Made by a program: the position numbers and the translations under genes | Part shown: one piece after another, positions 61,690 through 64,000 of the stretch | How positions within the stretch are numbered: position 1 is the first letter of the stretch | Layout: every line of letters begins with the position of its first letter | Notes under the pieces: model-generated | The model's database searches: none | Told to the model about the DNA's origin: nothing | The model's input: only the letters and a program-made list of their open reading frames with translations | NCBI GenBank assembly: GCA_017608295.1 | Contig: JAFCGF010000002.1 | Location: forward strand, 186,001 to 250,000 | Direction of reading: 5' to 3' | Origin: Candidatus Woesearchaeota archaeon | GTDB taxonomy: Archaea; Nanoarchaeota; Nanoarchaeia; Woesearchaeales; JAGVZT01 | Length of the DNA stretch: 64,000 nt

Positions 61690-62382
61690 ATGGTAAGCAG
61701 TGCAAAGATAGAGGCATTTGAGCAGTTCTTGGCGACAGAGGCAGGGCATATCAATGCCATTGACATCACGATGTCATTGGTCCTGGCAGCATTATTCGCC
61801 TATATACTCGCAAAAATCTATGAGCGGTACGGCACCTCACTGTCCAACAGGAGGAAATTTGCCAGCAACTTCATCCCGCTCGCAACGACGACGACGCTCA
61901 TAATCACCATAATCAGGTCATCCCTCGCGCTCTCGCTGGGGCTAGTTGGCGCACTCTCAATTGTGAGATTCCGTGCAGCAATTAAGGAACCAGAGGAGCT
62001 GGCTTTCCTGTTCCTTGTCATCGCAGTAGGATTGGGGTTCGGTTCTGGGCAATGGGGTGTCACTATACTCTCTTTCATCATTATCTGCGGACTGCTCCTC
62101 CTGAGGCACGTGGCTCACAGGACCACAGAGTACCAGAATCTCTGTCTTCTTGTCTCTGGGAAACCCACGGCCCAGGTCACGCTAAAGGGAATATCTGATG
62201 TGCTCAAGAAGCACTGCTCAGCAGTGCACCTCAAGAGGCTTGACGAAGATGGGGATATCATCGAGGCATCGTTTTTCGTTGATTTCGAATCCTTCAAAGA
62301 ATTGGATGACGCAAAGAGCAAGCTAAAATCCCTTGACAAGTCGATACGGGTCACGTATCTTGATAAACAGGGTATAAGCTAA
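61690..62382 (+). CDS. DUF4956 family membrane protein
   Basis: A 230-residue protein with three to four hydrophobic helices in the first 140 residues and a soluble C-terminal domain of ~80 residues. The block SLALSLGLVGALSIVRFRAAIKEPEEL is diagnostic. DUF4956 proteins regularly accompany CotH and polyphosphate-polymerase (VTC) genes. GGGGGAGAG precedes the ATG and a TATA word is near 61617-61626. It is followed after two bases by the CotH-like gene. Confidence 0.9.
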   Translation: MVSSAKIEAFEQFLATEAGHINAIDITMSLVLAALFAYILAKIYERYGTSLSNRRKFASNFIPLATTTTLIITIIRSSLALSLGLVGALSIVRFRAAIKEPEELAFLFLVIAVGLGFGSGQWGVTILSFIIICGLLLLRHVAHRTTEYQNLCLLVSGKPTAQVTLKGISDVLKKHCSAVHLKRLDEDGDIIEASFFVDFESFKELDDAKSKLKSLDKSIRVTYLDKQGIS

Positions 62383-62384
62383 AG

Positions 62385-64000
62385 ATGAAAATAAAGAAAA
62401 GAAAAGTTCCCGCCTACCGGAGGGCACTGTCCCGCATATTTGAACACATCTCGAAGAAGCTCCACAACAAGAAGACCAAGCTCTTCTGCGGAGTAGTCAT
62501 TGGCATCACCATCTTCATCTTAGGGAGCATTTCAGGAGTTTTCTTCTTATCATTTTATTCCACCGTCAACAGGGAAAGGGCACCCGGAGTGGGTGATGCA
62601 ATCGACAGATTGGGAATCCCCTTAATGGTTAAGAAAATACGTTTTGAGCTCCAAAGGGCAAACAGCCTCGTCAAGCTGATTGAAATCGCCTGTTATCCGT
62701 TGAGATATGTTAAGGCACTTTCCACACAGCCAGAAAAAATCCAGATTAATATCAAGTTCGACGATTATCAGCGGCTAGCATACGCGCGAGAATTGGCTCT
62801 AGCAGAAGGCGCCTATTTCTCTTCCTCTGACGACTACGTCTCGGCGACCCTCACACACGATGGAGAAACTTTCAGGATATGGATTCGAATGAAAGGAGAC
62901 CTACAAGACCACTGGATTGATGATAAATTATGGTCCTTCATGGTGAAGATGAGGGACAACTCAACCCTTCTCGGTATGCGGAGAGTCTCCTTGCAGCATC
63001 CTCGCACTGTAGTTTATTTAGATGAATGGTACCATCTCAGGTTCCTTTCATACTCTGGGCTCATCGGACTGCGTGCCAATCTGGTTGAAGTCATGCTCAA
63101 TGGCGACACTCTAGGGGTGTATTATATGAAAGAGCATTATGATAAGCGCCTCATAGAACACAATGAGCTGAGAGAGGGGCCCGTCTACAAGGTTGATGAC
63201 TCCCTTTGGTTGCATAAGAGTGTTTATGATTCTCCCTTATTGGACTTTGACGAGACATATTTCAGCAGTGATTTTGAAGCGTATTCCATGGGACGACTAA
63301 GCAGAAATCCTATATTATGGGAACAGTTTGAGAAAGGGAGAGATCTCATCGAGTCCTTCAGGGAAGGTAAACTGAAAACACATGAAGTGTTTGATGTGGA
63401 TAAGCTCGCAACGTTCATGGCAGTGCATGCCCTCTTTGGTGACCCACATCCAACAATATACCACAACCTCAGATTATATTACAACCCAATCACGTCGCGC
63501 CTGGAGCCCATTGGGGGAGAGGGAGCAGTCAGGCAATTGCCTAAAGATAATGGGGAATTTGGAGGCTTTATTGGATTACGGAGGAAAATAGGGGTTCCTG
63601 CTTCTGAAGCTACAGAGTGCTGGCCGGGATTGAACCTTATTTTCAGTGACGAAGTATTTTTCAAAGAGTATATAGCAGCCCTAGAGGAGATTTCTGAACC
63701 TGCGGTGCTTGACGACTTCCTCAGCTCAGTGGCTGAAGAGGCAGAAGAAGCAGAACACATCCTGCACAGGAGTTATCCTTCCTACGAATTCGACAAGGAA
63801 CCTACCATCTATGAGAACCAGCAGACTATCAAAGAAATTCTCAACCCTCAAAGGGGCATCCGAACACACTTCGTGAGTGCTGACTCAGAGGCCGGCGTCC
63901 TGCTGATGGAGGTGGGAAATACCATAGGATTGCCCATTGAAGTATTGGATGTGACTTACAATAGCACTATTGTCTTGGAACCGACAAGCAGAATCCTCCT
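62385..64000 (+). CDS. CotH-like protein, 3' end outside window
   Basis: At least 538 codons, open to the end of the window. A basic N-terminus and one TM helix (FCGVVIGITIFILGSISGVF, residues ~34-53) place the domain outside. The following region resembles CotH kinases: RMKGDLQDHW, then LRRVSLQHPRT-type strands, VEVMLNGDTLGVYYMKEHYDK, and a late GDPHPTIYHNLRLYYNP resembling the CotH D-x-H...HN-x-Y core. CotH phosphorylates proteins or glycans outside the membrane. The start at 62385 is two bases after DUF4956 and couples the pair. Confidence 0.85.
   Translation, partial: MKIKKRKVPAYRRALSRIFEHISKKLHNKKTKLFCGVVIGITIFILGSISGVFFLSFYSTVNRERAPGVGDAIDRLGIPLMVKKIRFELQRANSLVKLIEIACYPLRYVKALSTQPEKIQINIKFDDYQRLAYARELALAEGAYFSSSDDYVSATLTHDGETFRIWIRMKGDLQDHWIDDKLWSFMVKMRDNSTLLGMRRVSLQHPRTVVYLDEWYHLRFLSYSGLIGLRANLVEVMLNGDTLGVYYMKEHYDKRLIEHNELREGPVYKVDDSLWLHKSVYDSPLLDFDETYFSSDFEAYSMGRLSRNPILWEQFEKGRDLIESFREGKLKTHEVFDVDKLATFMAVHALFGDPHPTIYHNLRLYYNPITSRLEPIGGEGAVRQLPKDNGEFGGFIGLRRKIGVPASEATECWPGLNLIFSDEVFFKEYIAALEEISEPAVLDDFLSSVAEEAEEAEHILHRSYPSYEFDKEPTIYENQQTIKEILNPQRGIRTHFVSADSEAGVLLMEVGNTIGLPIEVLDVTYNSTIVLEPTSRIL

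Noticed and set aside
1..64000. tRNA, rRNA and CRISPR genes
   Set aside because: I looked for TPsiC-loop words with matching arms and for regularly spaced repeats in the gaps and found none convincing; a covariance-model search could still find one.

Overview
The window is archaeal. It carries a run of archaeal/eukaryote-type information genes: clamp-loader large subunit RfcL, L7Ae, S28e, L24e, aEF-2, CDC48, Trm1, aEF-1beta, an archaeal AlaX editing protein and the Zn-ribbon/DUF2073/GTPase trio. Many genes have a TATA box about 26-29 nt before the ATG, the pattern of leaderless archaeal transcripts; others have Shine-Dalgarno sites. A very large protein gene, short tightly packed genes and a type IV pilin-like protein fit a DPANN-type archaeon (Woesearchaeota-like is my best guess), but lineage cannot be fixed from the sequence alone.

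Layout. (1) 1-8.9 kb: the 3' end of a giant protein, two orphan genes, two glutamate dehydrogenase paralogues and a double-HTH regulator. Between the GDH genes lies a scar made of two gene tails. (2) 9.0-14.9 kb: a compact minus-strand redox operon (NuoE-like; NuoF fused to a GltD/NfnB-like module; NuoG-like ferredoxin subunit; glutamate-synthase-like FMN protein) running into GDH2. It resembles electron-bifurcating transhydrogenases tied to glutamate metabolism. (3) 15-33.9 kb: housekeeping: RfcL, the ribosomal protein-Ndk-EF2 operon, pilin-like gene, YchF-like GTPase, a conserved GTPase operon, a RelE-type toxin-antitoxin pair, subtilase, AlaX, CDC48 operon and aEF-1beta. (4) 34-61.6 kb: a long surface-glycan locus: glycosyltransferases, an SGNH hydrolase split by an in-frame TAG, a saxitoxin-SxtI/SxtK-like carbamoyltransferase module, AsnB, methyltransferases, flippase, three large YfhO-like membrane paralogues, B12-radical SAM proteins, GtrA, an epimerase-dehydrogenase fusion, a TIM-barrel isomerase and a tandem nucleotidyltransferase. 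(5) 61.7-64 kb: DUF4956 membrane protein and a CotH-like protein running off the window.

How it fits together. The redox operon would move electrons between NADH, NADPH and probably ferredoxin while GDH and the FMN protein interconvert 2-oxoglutarate and glutamate; the divergent double-HTH protein is the obvious candidate regulator. The glycan locus looks able to make an activated polyol or sugar, assemble and flip a glycan, and decorate it by carbamoylation, amidation, methylation and possibly acylation. No tRNA, rRNA or CRISPR was recognised. Short structured repeats occur at 26.55-26.64 kb and 56.88-57.0 kb.
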